From: Isoetes taiwanensis
Lineage: Eukaryota; Streptophyta; Lycopodiopsida; Isoetales; Isoetaceae
Reading direction: 5' to 3'
NCBI GenBank assembly: GCA_021234155.1
Contig: JAJEKV010000004.1
Location: 11,594,109 to 11,658,108 of the forward strand
DNA: 64,000 bases
Of the stretch, positions 22,239-33,207 are shown piece after piece (the first letter of the stretch is position 1; every line of letters begins with the position of its first letter). Both the position numbers and the translations under genes were made by a program. The notes beneath the pieces are model-generated. The model saw nothing but the letters and a program-made list of their open reading frames with translations, was not told the origin of the DNA and ran no database searches.

Positions 22239-23783
22239 CTAATCAAAAACCCATTTCAAAACGTTGTAGTTCTCTTTTGGAACCTGGAACATGTCCAAGC
22301 ACCAAGTATGGTCTTCTGATTGCACAGAAAACCAATCTGGATCCCGAATTTTCTTCTTCTTGTTCCTTTCCTCATCATAATTGTTCATGAATGCTCTGTT
22401 CATCAGAGTTAAGCATACTCTCTCGTACTTTGTTCTGTGTGACATCTCCATCTCATCCAGCTTCAAGCAAATTTCGAGTTGCCCATTCACCTCTGCTTCC
22501 TGTATGTTATAATAAACAACCATGAAACTTAAAATCTTATCCAATTCAAACCACACGTTATTTTTCGCATGCAATCCAAGAATATCTCTCTCTTTACTTC
22601 TTGAGCCTTTTTGGGGATCTTTTCTAGTTTTTTTGGCGCCCTTATTGTTCCCAACTGTAACTGAAGTTGCAACGGGAAAACCACATTCCAGAGAGTGCAT
22701 GCTTCCTAATATTTCACTTACTGAAATGTTTTTCCTTCTTTTGATTAGCTCTAAGCTGTAGGGTCTAGGGATGACAATTTTCTTTGTGTTGAATGACTTC
22801 AAAGCATCATAAAATGGCTTGAACAGCAACTTGTAGCCCCGCCTACTGATCCCAGCAGTATCACAAACCTCTTGAACTTTGGATGCATCAATTTTAGAGT
22901 ATATCTCGCCAACCACATGTTCAAGCACTCTTTTCCTAAGGCCAATGTTTGAAGGGTCATCAAGCAAGGAAATTATCTCATCATTGTTAGCAATTGTTTT
23001 AACAATCTGTCCTACATTTTCCCTCGCAACCTGTTGGTCATTGTGTGGCCTCTTTGTGTTTAACACATTCTTCATTGCATAAATTCTTCTCTTGGCAGCA
23101 CCACACCTCATATTCAAGTCCTCAATTGGATTTTTCCCTTTCTTCCTTTCTCGCCATCCAAGAGAGCTCCTCTTCATCCGGGGGGCCAATCTCTTCTCAG
23201 CAAATACAAGTTTCCTCTTCAAGTCATTTGCACGATTGCTCTCTGACTCACATTCTCGCTGTGTCAATTTCAACACACAATTAGCAAGCATTTTGTCACC
23301 TTCAAGCTGCAATATATCATTTTTTAATTTTATGATTGTCTTTTCTTTCTCCTTCATTGCACTTTCCATTGACATGCTTGTTCTTACTAAATTACAGAAT
23401 TCTTCATTTCGTGCATGCATGCACTTTAATAATTTGTGAATTTCAGCCAACAATTCGCCACTGTATTGCATCATGTCTGTGCAATATCCAAGCAAACCTG
23501 ATTTACCTTCACAAGCAAACTTTACTAAGCTGGCAACCGAATTAAAATCTAGATGATGTCCAATCATAGGATTCTTTGGGTAAACCTCTCCTCTTGCCCA
23601 AATATGTGCATGCTTTGCTCCAGAATTGCACAATGCATTCTCATCTTCAAGATGCCCTGAAATTAAACTATGCTTATTTGTGGTTTGAGCATACTCAGCT
23701 GATGGGAGATTGATTGTGATCTGGGCCATAACAGTGGAAGCAAGCAGTTGAAGCAACAGAGTATGGACAACTGCCCGGGCCAT
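22239..23783 (-). CDS. N-terminal part of a transposase-like protein (514 aa)
   Basis: A 514-residue minus-strand frame from ATG 23783 to TAG 22239. It begins with a hydrophobic stretch (LLLQLLASTVMA), then a charged helical region near residues 140-230 with coiled-coil character, a basic KRSSLGWRERKKGK segment, AGISRRGYKLLFKPFYDAL near residue 310, and a segment with CLKLDEMEMSHRTKYERVCL near residue 455, where an Asp could correspond to a DDE residue. The frames at 21665-22189 and 19820-20692 continue the protein in the same direction. Probably a TE protein; family unassigned. Confidence 0.5.
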   Translation of the reverse strand: MARAVVHTLLLQLLASTVMAQITINLPSAEYAQTTNKHSLISGHLEDENALCNSGAKHAHIWARGEVYPKNPMIGHHLDFNSVASLVKFACEGKSGLLGYCTDMMQYSGELLAEIHKLLKCMHARNEEFCNLVRTSMSMESAMKEKEKTIIKLKNDILQLEGDKMLANCVLKLTQRECESESNRANDLKRKLVFAEKRLAPRMKRSSLGWRERKKGKNPIEDLNMRCGAAKRRIYAMKNVLNTKRPHNDQQVARENVGQIVKTIANNDEIISLLDDPSNIGLRKRVLEHVVGEIYSKIDASKVQEVCDTAGISRRGYKLLFKPFYDALKSFNTKKIVIPRPYSLELIKRRKNISVSEILGSMHSLECGFPVATSVTVGNNKGAKKTRKDPQKGSRSKERDILGLHAKNNVWFELDKILSFMVVYYNIQEAEVNGQLEICLKLDEMEMSHRTKYERVCLTLMNRAFMNNYDEERNKKKKIRDPDWFSVQSEDHTWCLDMFQVPKENYNVLKWVFD

Positions 23784-24082
23784 GATCCTGTTGGTTTTTT
23801 ATCAGGGCGCAAGGTTTGAATTTGAATTTCAAATTTGAAAACATCAAAGCAGATCAGATGGAGGAAGGAGTTGCCTCATGGATCAGGTGGGTATGCACGA
23901 CCGAATTTTGGATCCAAGAGGCAGCACTCGGATCTGTTTGACTTCATATGCCATCGATTTTAGTTTATAGTGGGTTGGTGGATCCTAAACAAATGCAGGT
24001 GGCCACGGAGCTCCAGTTCACGAGAAGGGAAGATCTCCCCAGCTAACCTCCATGAACTTGGCAGCAGGGGAGCATAAAAAGG

Positions 24083-24245
24083 AATAAGAGATTTGAAATG
24101 GGGGTGGAAAAGATATCACAGATTTGCATTATTAATGCAAAAAATTGACCCATAGCCCCATATTATATTTAACAAGAAAATACAATAAAAATAATTTATA
24201 ATTTCTTGGGGGGGCCTTTGGAGACCCCACATTTTCTCTAATGTG
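24083..24245. mobile_element. MITE fragment related to 59313-59666
   Basis: GGGGGCCTTTGGAGACCCCA followed by ATTTTCTCTAATG (24208-24243) matches the right end of the element at 59.3 kb. A weaker inverted match, AAGAGATTTGAAATGGGG, lies near 24090. The interior is A/T-rich. Probably a shortened copy. Confidence 0.45.
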
Positions 24246-25027
24246 AGAGGCTATGGAGAGTAGAGATGCCGCATCCAAAGAGCTTGAAGAAGCTCGCTTA
24301 CCATAGAGGTTTCAACGGAAGTGGCCTTCTACACCAAAGAAGCTGTCGTCGCAAGATAGTAGCATTGCATTCAAAATTTCTCGTCCCACAAGGGGTGCTG
24401 CAAGCAGGAAGGGAACGCTGCATGCGGCGTTATATGCAGCGTTCTTTGGCACGGTTTCCAACGCCATCCCAAAATAAAAAAGAAGATTATGTTAATTAAT
24501 TATCAATTTAGCTTATTAGCAAGTGCCACTTGGGCCAAACCGATTGGCCCTAATGGACTTGCCAATCCAAGATAATCAAAATTGGGCCTCCACTCCAATT
24601 TTGCCCCAAATCGACTCGAGGAATTTGGGAGAGGAGTAGCAGCTTGTTCAAATATTGTTCAAAGTAGAGAGATGGAGAACCTAAGAGACAACGGATCCAG
24701 TCAAGACACCGGTTAATGTGTATATAGCTTGAGTTTTTAGCTAGAATTAACCCTTGTATAATTAGATAAATGGCTAATCTTTTATTAATGTTAAGTTGAG
24801 ATTATAAATGGATCTGTGAATTGTGGTAGTTCTTTTGTTGCACCTCTTGTGCTTGTGGGATAAAGGGGGTAGAGACCTAAAGGCTAGTAGGAACAGGGAT
24901 GTTTCTAGCTAGAATCCTATAAATCCCAATACATTGCGGCCTTTGCACAAAAGCCCACCTGACTGTGGATGTTATGCCATGATTGAGCACTATATAATGG
25001 ACACAATGGTAAAATGAAAGTGGAGCC
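24246..25027. other. No supported gene
   Basis: A short frame at 24266-24499 and mixed intergenic sequence, without family similarity or terminal repeats. Confidence 0.5.
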
Positions 25028-25620
25028 TTGCTGAACATGGCTACTAGGGCTCCTATAATATGCTCGACTTATAGTCGGTCACTTTTGATGCTTTTCAAAA
25101 CAAAGATGATGGTATTTAGGAAAGGTTTATACGAGTTTCTTGGCTGGTGTATAAACGAGTTTAGCATTGCAATATGGGCTGATTTCAATGGTACCATTTT
25201 AAACCTGATAACTAAAAAGTTCTTTCCAGAAGATATAAGGAGTGCATTAGTATTCCGATGGGGTCCAAAGGAACTCATTCGAGCATGCACTAAAGTTAAT
25301 AAAAAAACATCAAGATTCAGGAGAAAGTGTAGAACCATAAACATCTTGCAAGATCATATAAAGTGGTCAATACACTCTTGGTTGATGACCATATGTACAA
25401 ACCCTACAAAAATGCTCGAGAAACTATAGTCACTCCTATCACCTTCAACCCTGAGCAAGGTGATCGAGACTATTTTACCAAAGTTTTGCAGCCATGGTTG
25501 TTGGGCCTTTCTTCTGCTGGCAGTGTTGCTATATATGTAAAACATCATCCGATAGAAAATTGGTTGGATAATATCTCTGAAAACTTTATTGTGGCTATGA
25601 AGAAGAAGAACAAGAACTGA
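25028..25620 (+). pseudogene. Second FCP1/NIF-like HAD fragment
   Basis: Frame 25028-25360 gives FRKGLYEFLGWCINEFSIAI followed by W, then ITKKFFPEDIRSALVFRWG, the central part of an NLI-interacting-factor/FCP1 homology domain. A single-base frame change near 25360 leads to VNTLLVDDHMYKPYKNARE, the third HAD motif with its Asp pair intact, and on to a stop at 25620. The first motif (DxDxT) is not visible upstream. A Ulp1-type protease region follows on the same strand about 140 bp later. Broken as read. Confidence 0.55.
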
Positions 25621-25977
25621 TTATTATAGAATCTATAAACTATTTTAGATCTAGTTTGTTATAAAAGAGTGGTTGTGTGGCTACGAAGAAGAGGAACCTA
25701 AGAATTCTGAAATCTACTTTGAAATCTAAAATGTGTTAAAACTACTTTTTACTTTGTGAATTTTGCATTTGCTTCCTTGGATTGCATTATTTACCTTAAT
25801 AACAGATGAAGAGGAGCAAATTCCTAATAGAATTGCTCGACAACTTTCTACCCATGGTGTATTGCAAGGTCGAGTTAGCCCAAACACTATAACGAGAATA
25901 GAAGTAGATATTCTGGACAATGAGACACGGTGGCTTAATAATACGATCATCAATCTGTACATGAGGTAAATTGTTGC

Positions 25978-26761
25978 TTATTTCCTGATAAAGAGGCTTT
26001 TGCTGGCTTTCATAGAGGCCCTCGTGTATCTCAAGCTTCTGTTAAACCTTCTACTTTATCTCAGGTTCAAGTTCATGGTGTTAATTCTGCACCTACTCAT
26101 GATCAACCTATTCCAGTTGTTTTACACTCCTCGGCTATGGAAGTTGATTTACATCCAGTTCCAATGGCACTGTCTTTAGTACCATCCTCTGCATCTATTG
26201 TTCCTTTTACTTCGCAAGGTGATGTTTCTAGGAGTGAAGTTGATATAGTCTAGCTCCAACGACGTTGTCTCTAGCACCTAAGTATACGCCTATTGTTCCT
26301 GCATTTGTACCTTCACATGCACCTATTGTTCCCTTTATTCCTCAAGGTGACACTTCTTCTTCTCCTGATACGTCTAAGATAGTTATGGATTATTGTCCTA
26401 ATAGTCTGAGTAATAGAGCGTTATGGCAACATGCCACTTGGAAAAAGGTTGCCAGGATGGGGTCTCGTGCAAGGAAGAGGTCAAAGAAGGTATGCCGTGA
26501 GGCCCCTGTGCGTCATAATCTCCAGAGTTCAGATAATACGATGTCTAGTAATGATTGTATTGATGTGGTAGAACATGCTGATTGTGATGAGGCTATTAAA
26601 CGCCTCAAGATGGTACAAGATATTTGATTATGTACTGTGTATGGGTGGTTTTGCTTAGGGGACTTCGTAATCCTCTAGGTTTTGAGTCCCATTTCACAGA
26701 CCTCTTGTATGTTTCTTGATTTTTTCATGAATAATAGACTGTCGTCCTTCAACAAAAAAAA
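25978..26761 (+). mobile_element. Poly(A)-ended retroelement insertion with 9-bp TSD
   Basis: AATTGTTGC occurs at 25969-25977 and again at 26762-26770, directly after an A-run. The insert contains a frame (26265-26627) ending WKKVARMGSRARKRSKK...IKRLKMVQDI, similar in style to the basic C-terminus of plant LINE ORF1 proteins, then an untranslated end with TTCATGAATAATAGACTG. It lies inside the Ulp1-like gene. Either a truncated or internally deleted LINE, or a retroposed transcript. Confidence 0.7.
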
Positions 26762-27120
26762 AATTGTTGCATATCCATGGATTGTACTTTCTATTGTGAC
26801 CTTTTTATGTGTGGTGTGTTTTGCTTGGAAATGTCTGGCTATATTTGGATGAGGAACGAAGAAAACAAGTATACATATGTCATGCATTAACATATGGATA
26901 TATAAAAATGAAAAAGAAACTTGTTATATCCAAATTGTTATTGGAATTGGATATGGACAATTGTGCATGTTTGATTATTCCTACGTGCCAAATACGAATC
27001 ATTGGACTGCAGCTGTAATATTGGGTCTTTTAGCCCCTAGCAATTATACTTATCCAGTTATATTGCACTTTGATAGCCTTGCTTGTCAAAAGTATGATTG
27101 GACACCCATAGACAGTTTGT

Positions 27121-27340
27121 GAATTTGAGAGTTAATGAGATGGTTCATCGCTTTAAGCCGGGAGTAAGCCCACTTTGCCCAATGTGTGAGCGGTGCATTG
27201 AAACATTGGAGCACTGTTTATATTTGTGTGCAGAGCTGAGTAGTCTTAGGTCCTGGCTGCATTCTCTTTTTGAAGTATCTTTGGATAGTCAGCACTTTCT
27301 TTTGGGTATTTATTCAAATGTAAACTTATTTTGATCACGC
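27121..27340 (+). mobile_element. LINE C-terminal zinc-finger fragment
   Basis: The frame gives FKPGVSPLCPMCERCIETLE followed by HCLYLCAELSSLRSW, the C-x2-C...H-x4-C zinc-binding segment found after plant LINE/RT-derived reverse transcriptases (zf-RVT type). It interrupts the Ulp1-like protease between its Asp and Cys parts. No poly(A) or target duplication is clear. Confidence 0.55.
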
Positions 27341-27652
27341 AGAAATTGACTTTCCTCTCTTATAACAGGCTAATAGAAGCCTTTGGCTAAGCTTTGCTCA
27401 CGAGCAGCCCAAGTCAAAGAGAATTTGCGGTGATGCCATCTTAGCCCTCATCCTCTCCAATCAGATGGTTATTCATGTGGATTGTATATTTGTATGTTTG
27501 CTAAAATCGTCATGAAGAAAAATACTGCCATACAGAATTGGTTACAGTATTCAAACCAATGTTTTACACCAGAGGTTGTGTCTAGTATAAGGGATTACTT
27601 AGTTATTTGTATATGTAATCAAGTTTCTAATGATTATGGATATAAATTGTAA

Positions 27653-28392
27653 TAGACATAAGATTACGTTGCTTATTCAAATTTTGAATATATTGTAAAC
27701 ACAAAGTTGGAGTTTCCTTTTGATATTCAAATACTAGGTCATGCAATCTATTTCAAATACTAAATCCACAGTGGAAGCAATCTAACTGTGGAAAACCACA
27801 ATGAAGATCAGATAGTAACAAGCTACAAAGAATTGATATAAGATATTTTGAGGATGTGATTTTGTAAAGTCACACCTTAGGGTACAAATCTAGAATAAAC
27901 ATGGAAGACATAAGATAATTGATGCTATCTATTCTAGTGCAATCCTCAAGATAATGAGCAACAAATATTTTTTGTGAACGAAGTGGTCTAAGAGCTACTT
28001 GTCCCAAAACTCAACTTGAAATGGACTAACATAAGGATATTTTTAGTTTTTGAATGAGTTATGGACCAGTAATGGGCAGATACATATATCATTTTTTATT
28101 TTATTTTTTGCCATGTCTTTTGCTCTTTTCACGAGTTTCTTTTTGCATTGGTTTTGCATCCTTATAACCTTTTATAATATGATTTTTTGGCATATGTGGC
28201 AATATTATCCATTTGTATAAATTCCCTAAAATTGAAAATAGAAGTAAAAGTCAAAACATCAAATTCAAACTCAACAAACATTTTTTTAGGATGGAAGATC
28301 TCGTGGGCTACTTATACGCCAAATTTGAACTCAAAATTGATCTCCTTCTGAAAGTTGTTGCTTTTATCACAACTGCTTTCTGGGAACCAGTA
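27653..28392. other. AT-rich intergenic, no supported feature
   Basis: Both strands are crowded with stops. One short frame (28213-28410) has no family resemblance. Confidence 0.6.
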
Positions 28393-30971
28393 CTGGTTCT
28401 TAGAAGGTAGAAGACAATTTTGACCCTGTCACGTTTGAATTGCTCTATCTTCCTTCCGATTGGGTTCCGTGGATGTTAAAAATTTCTTCCTTCCTTTCTT
28501 CCTTCCTTCACAGACTTCGAATTAAGATGTGGTTTTTTGTGCCTTGCTCTATATCTCATGTAGAAAAGTAATGTTATAACCAAAAAAATCAAAAAAATCT
28601 TTTCATCAAGACAGTTTTACTTTGTGTGAATATGAAGCTTTTGGTACTTGAACCCCTTGGTTTTGCTAGAGCATAACTCACAAGAATGGGAGCTGATACA
28701 TTTTTGTGTATTTTTCATGTATATGGAATTCTAGAAAGGGTTTGGCTAGTTTTTGTGTCCTTGATTTTATATGATTTTTCTTGTGAACCTTCAAAATCCC
28801 CTTTAATGGTCCATCATGGGACAGGTTTAGTGTTAAAATGTGCATAAAAATACATTTATATGAACTATTCCAAACAACAATAACAAACAAATAAATTTTG
28901 TGTTATCCTAAGCATGGCTGCCATGTACTGTTGTTTAAGGCAATATATCGATATGCTTAGCAATTATTCAACCAGCACATCATAGGAGGTAATACAACCT
29001 AATGTTTCCTTTTTGTCTAGAACATTCCATTACTCCAACCACCCTCAATGCATTCCGCACTTCCCGAATAATGCCTAGCATGGCGGGGCACATGTTTCTA
29101 GTATCCTCTTGTTTAAATTCGGTTTTTCCAATCTAGAGGAAAAGTTTTTAGATTTTTTTTTTAAGTTAGTTTTCTAAGGTTTGGGGTTTTTTTGCGGGCG
29201 GAAAATTTTCACGGTGTTCCAAAAATCGAGCCTTCCACGAAATCCAATTATGGGGCTCTTATCGATCCCCAATTTTTAGCGGCATGAGCACAAGATGGAA
29301 GACCTGAGCTACGATTTCGGCATGGAAGATACGTCTAACAGAAGCAATCGGCATAATAGCCGTAGCTATAATCGGCGTAGATGGTGCTGGCCTTCAGTGC
29401 TTGAGACATGCTTCTACGGCTGGACGGCTTCTTCGTTGCAGAGACTTCTTCAGTGTTTGTTTGGTAAGACGTGCTTTTTGTTATTTTGATCCGCTTTGGA
29501 TGCTCTGTTGCTTTGGCTTGCAGAGTTGTGCATAGATAAGCGCATCCCTCTATAAATATTTTTTGCAGCGTTGTCTCGAGGAAGAATTGACAGCTTGAAA
29601 TGCAAAGCCGTGCAATGTGCAGTAACCATTGTTTCTCTGTTGCCCAGTTGAGATGTTCTTAGACCATTTATGAGCTATAACATATGGGTTAAGGAGATAC
29701 ATGGGGTTTAGTGCAAGCTGCAGAGAAGCTGCCATGACATCCTATAATATCGACCATGTTCTTGCAATTTCTCTTCATCATCTTCGGTTTGGTTCAGTCA
29801 AAATAGAGTGAGCTCTCCATTCAGGTGAAATAAACAGTCCAAAATTGCATCTTATATGGTAGAAGGTAGGTAGGTAGTCCTATGTGAACTTCAGTTGAAT
29901 ATTTGTAAGAATTATTTGATCTGATTTTGCACTAGATCGATTGCCAGTTCTAACTCCTTGCTTTTGGCATCTTCCTGATAAAGACCATAGGTATTTATGC
30001 CTTTCTTCTTTGCATGATTCTCAATTTCTTCTCTATTTCTCTTTCTGAATTGTTCTTGCATGGGCTAAGTGTGTTATTGTGCAGAGCTGTTCTTCATGGT
30101 TTCATCTGTAGTATGCTCTTTCCTTGGGCAGTTTGGGCATAGTACGAGCTAATGGCAGGATTTGCATAATAGGATGGAGTTATGATGCCTTTGTGAGCTA
30201 CTCTACTTTTCATGCTTACAGTAGAGCTTACATTCATCCGTCACTCATTAAATTTTGTATGTAATCTGGTGTACTTCAGAAAACCAAGCATCATGAAACC
30301 ACCAAATCCATAGGAAGGGTCCTCATTTTATGTAGCAAAAGTTTTGAGAGCATGCTATAATGCTAGCATGCATTTGATTTGACTATTTGGATTTGGTTGC
30401 CCTTTAATGTTAGTTATATTACCAGGTGCCCCCTATACCAAATATGCGTCTCATCAAATGAAAAATGGAAAAGATCCATTATTAAGCATAACATCTGAGC
30501 TGGACCTTCATGTGCGTTCTAAAACATGTGCCCACATGCAAAGAGGTAAGCTTTCTAAGCTGTTAAGATCTAGAGTTCCAATTTCTAATTTACTTTAAGT
30601 TGCAGACGACCTTTTTAACTTTGTTGGCCTATTCATTATACACATCAAGATGTTGGCTTCAAAATGGCCTCAATTGGTGGGTGATGCTGAAAATGTTTTT
30701 CTATTCCTGTTAAGTTCATCTTTTCTCTTGAGGATCTTTGCATCGACCTTGCTTTGACTCAAAACTTTGTGTATTTTATACTGTTGGATGGTACCTGCAG
30801 TATTCTCTTAGTTTAGTATTAGTGTGCTTTTGAATATTAAACATAGGCTTCTGAATATTAAACATAGGCTTTTAGTTGATACAATGGTTTAAGTGGCAAC
30901 TTATTTTCTAGATAATTTTGCTTCGGCAATCTCAATCCATCATACATTTGTATTCGTGGACACATCCTGTA
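28393..30971 (+). repeat. Left flank of the retrotransposon, duplicated at 1-2552
   Basis: Non-coding sequence matching 1-2552 throughout with many small indels. It ends in the CTGTA target duplication (30967-30971). A tract with homopolymer runs at 28500-28580, GAAAATTTTC near 29200 and an LTR-like primer word are absent or unremarkable. Frames here are short and inconsistent between the two copies, which argues against a conserved gene. Confidence 0.75.
30967..30971. repeat. Target-site duplication CTGTA (left)
   Basis: CTGTA precedes the 5' LTR and is repeated at 44234-44238 after the 3' LTR. A 5-bp duplication is standard for Ty3/Gypsy integrases. Confidence 0.95.
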
Positions 30972-32533
30972 TGTGACGTTCCAGCACAATATACGGTCCC
31001 AGGACATATACTGTACTGCTTCGTCACGCGTACACGCCACTCCGACTGACGTGTACGCCGACGGATAGCCAGGTAGGTAGCCCCTAGGGGCAACTTGATA
31101 GGTATGTTCATATGTCATTAATGTGCACATGAGCACATTAATGTGGGCACACCTTTCCATGTAGGCATATTTTGCCACATAACCATTAAAGGCAAGTGGG
31201 GGCTTTCCAATTATCCCACATGCTAAAATGGGTAATTGGAAACCCTAGCCCTAAACCCATGCCTATTTAGGGTAGGGGAACCCTAACTTGCTAGGTTTTC
31301 GTCCTTAGAGTCTTAGAGCTCTGTTTTGGCTGTCCGAGGAGCCAAAACCGCCTCCCAGACTCTGCCCCAGTGAATTGCACCATTAGTTTCCCTTGATTCG
31401 ATCAGATCGGCAGGATGGTTGAACTCAGGTCAGGAGGAGCCACCCAAGGATCAGGTATTTGGTCAATTTAATAGCTTAAACCGTCTTCTAGTCATATAAT
31501 CAGTAGGTTTAGCCTATTAAATTGCCCATAGCAGCTATCTAGACCTCTAGATCCCAGACACTAACTAAAGAACCTAACTCTATGATATAGATTAGATCTA
31601 GTTCTTTAGTTCTTCTGTGATGTATATGGATGATGTATCTCTGTGAACTCCTTGTATTGGGAAGGGGGGTAGAGGCCCTAAAGCTTGGTAGTTGATGCTC
31701 CTAGAGTAGCCTCTCTAGCACACTGTAGATGCGGCCTGTGCACAAGAGCCACACCTGGTTGTGGGTGAAGGGGCCAGACTGGCTTGTCCTGACTCTTGAA
31801 CGATCCCTCTGGTGTGTAAAGCCTACCGGGGATCATTGTGACTAGGTCTAATGGTTTGCCACTGCGTGTGGGCAAGGCATGGGCTCGACACTCGTGGGGT
31901 GGTGGATATGACCTTCCAGTGAGTTCAAGTCGAATATGGGCAGTGGCCCTCTAGTCACCTTGAGTCAGCATGTAGATCTCTGGGGGGAGAGATCCCTACC
32001 TGCCCCATCGGAACTGGGGAGATGCAACCCAGGATATAGCCCCCTTGGCTACGCATCCGGCGGGCTACAGTCAGGTCCCAACACTTTTCAGCCTACTCTG
32101 CAAAGTGTGCACAGGAGGGGCGGATGGAGTGGACAATCCAATGCCATGTTCTTATGCCAGCCAAATCCATTGCCATGAATTCTGTCTGCAATGAACTCTG
32201 GAGACCCCAGCCGTCAGTCATCCCTTGAGTCTGAGCCTTGGGTAGATTTCCCTATGTGATGTGCTGATCTTTGTCTATGCAGATATGTGGAGGACCATCC
32301 TTCGTGATGGTCATATGATGTTGATGTATGTACTACTTACATGTATGTTTACGCTTCCGCAGCTAGGTAGGCCCTGAGGGAGACAGCGTAAATGACCCCT
32401 TCATTCTTCCCACTGGAACACTTCAAGGTTGCAGTGATACGTGGAGGGCCCTATATTAGCATGGAGCTGGTATGGGGGATGAACTCCTGATTGTATATGG
32501 TGAGTGCACCGTATATGAGCAGGGGATGTCACA
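30972..32533 (+). mobile_element. 5' LTR of the histone-bearing chromovirus
   Basis: 1562 bp, starting TGTGACG and ending GATGTCACA (inverted TGTGA/TCACA ends). It matches the 3' LTR at 42657-44233 with about 20-25 substitutions by eye, plus a 14-bp and a 1-bp indel. It contains two notable inverted repeats, CATTAATGTGC (31116-31143) and GTTTTGGCT (31323-31348), which could fold in the transcript leader or 3' end. Promoter and polyadenylation sites are expected here but I could not place them with confidence. Confidence 0.97.
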
Positions 32534-32534
32534 G

Positions 32535-32546
32535 TGGTATCAGAGC
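32535..32546 (+). promoter_or_regulatory. Primer-binding site, initiator-Met tRNA type
   Basis: TGGTATCAGAGC begins one base after the LTR end. It is the common plant retroelement primer site complementary to the 3' end of initiator tRNA-Met, used to start minus-strand cDNA synthesis. Confidence 0.93.
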
Positions 32547-32739
32547 AATGTTCTTGGAGACCAAGAGCAAAGCACTGGCCATGCTCCCAGTAGTACTAAC
32601 TTGATAGGATCCTTAAGCCTCGAAAAGTGGGAAATTTTTTTTCTCATTTTTGTAGTTTATGCTAAGCTGGTAACAATTAAGTGAACTAGAACTTAATAAG
32701 ACTAAAAAGAATGAGCCAAAAATTTTGCCAAGTGAGGTG

Positions 32740-32806
32740 GTCTCACAGCTCGCGCCTGGTCGAAGAACTAAATTTTAGTTTTTAAGCGAGGCGCAAGCTG
32801 TGAGAC
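32740..32806. repeat. 67-bp hairpin, copy A (leader)
   Basis: GTCTCACAGCTCGCGCC..TTTAGTTTTT..GGCGCAAGCTGTGAGAC: long arms pair with few mismatches and the centre AACTAAA-TTTTAGTT is itself palindromic. First of four copies within the element. Confidence 0.92.
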
Positions 32807-32930
32807 ATCGAGCCAAGATCACTTAAACATGATGAATTTGGGAAAAGTAATGTGGTAAGGCTAGTTCTAAGGTAGGAATTAATTAGAATAGCATGTTTTA
32901 ATTACCTAAATTACCTAGAAATGTATGAGA

Positions 32931-32996
32931 TCTCACAGCTCGTGCCTGGTCTAAAAACTAAACTTTAGTTTTTGAGCGAGGCGCAAGCTGTGAGAC
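32931..32996. repeat. 67-bp hairpin, copy B (leader)
   Basis: Same hairpin as at 32740, with A instead of G before the left arm and CGTGCC for CGCGCC. It lies 124 bp after copy A and upstream of ORF1. Confidence 0.92.
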
Positions 32997-33207
32997 CAAT
33001 AAGTAGGAAAAGTCTGAAATAAGTGTAAATTTTAATTAAATAGGTGCTTTAGCATGTTAAATAGAGCAACTTGAATTTTGACCTAAAATTTCCCAAGCTA
33101 TAAATAGATGTAGACCCCCCTCATTTCCACGTCCCAGCCCTAGAAATCCGCTCTCCCGCACTTAGGCGATCTTTGGGCGCTGATATCCGATCGACGAACC
33201 GAAAAAC

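Larger units (their letters stand above)
25763..27652 (+). pseudogene. Ulp1/C48-type protease broken into three parts
   Basis: Part A (to 25969) contains ILDNETRWLNNTIINLYMR, the usual Ulp1 start of 'die.L...WLnD..in.y'. Part B (about 26877-27118) has SYVPNTNHWTAAVI and PVILHFDSL, carrying the His and Asp of the triad. Part C (about 27455-27652) has QSDGYSCGLYICMFAKIVM with the catalytic Cys codon at 27476-27478 and a natural stop at 27650-27652. A retroelement insertion separates A from B, and a LINE fragment separates B from C. All triad residues survive, so decay is mainly by insertion. Families of this type remove SUMO-like modifiers; plant transposons also carry such domains. Confidence 0.65.

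Noticed and set aside
22239-23783. Signal peptide at the start of the 514-residue frame
   Set aside because: The rest of the protein is basic and transposase-like. A hydrophobic start alone does not support secretion, and the true start could differ.
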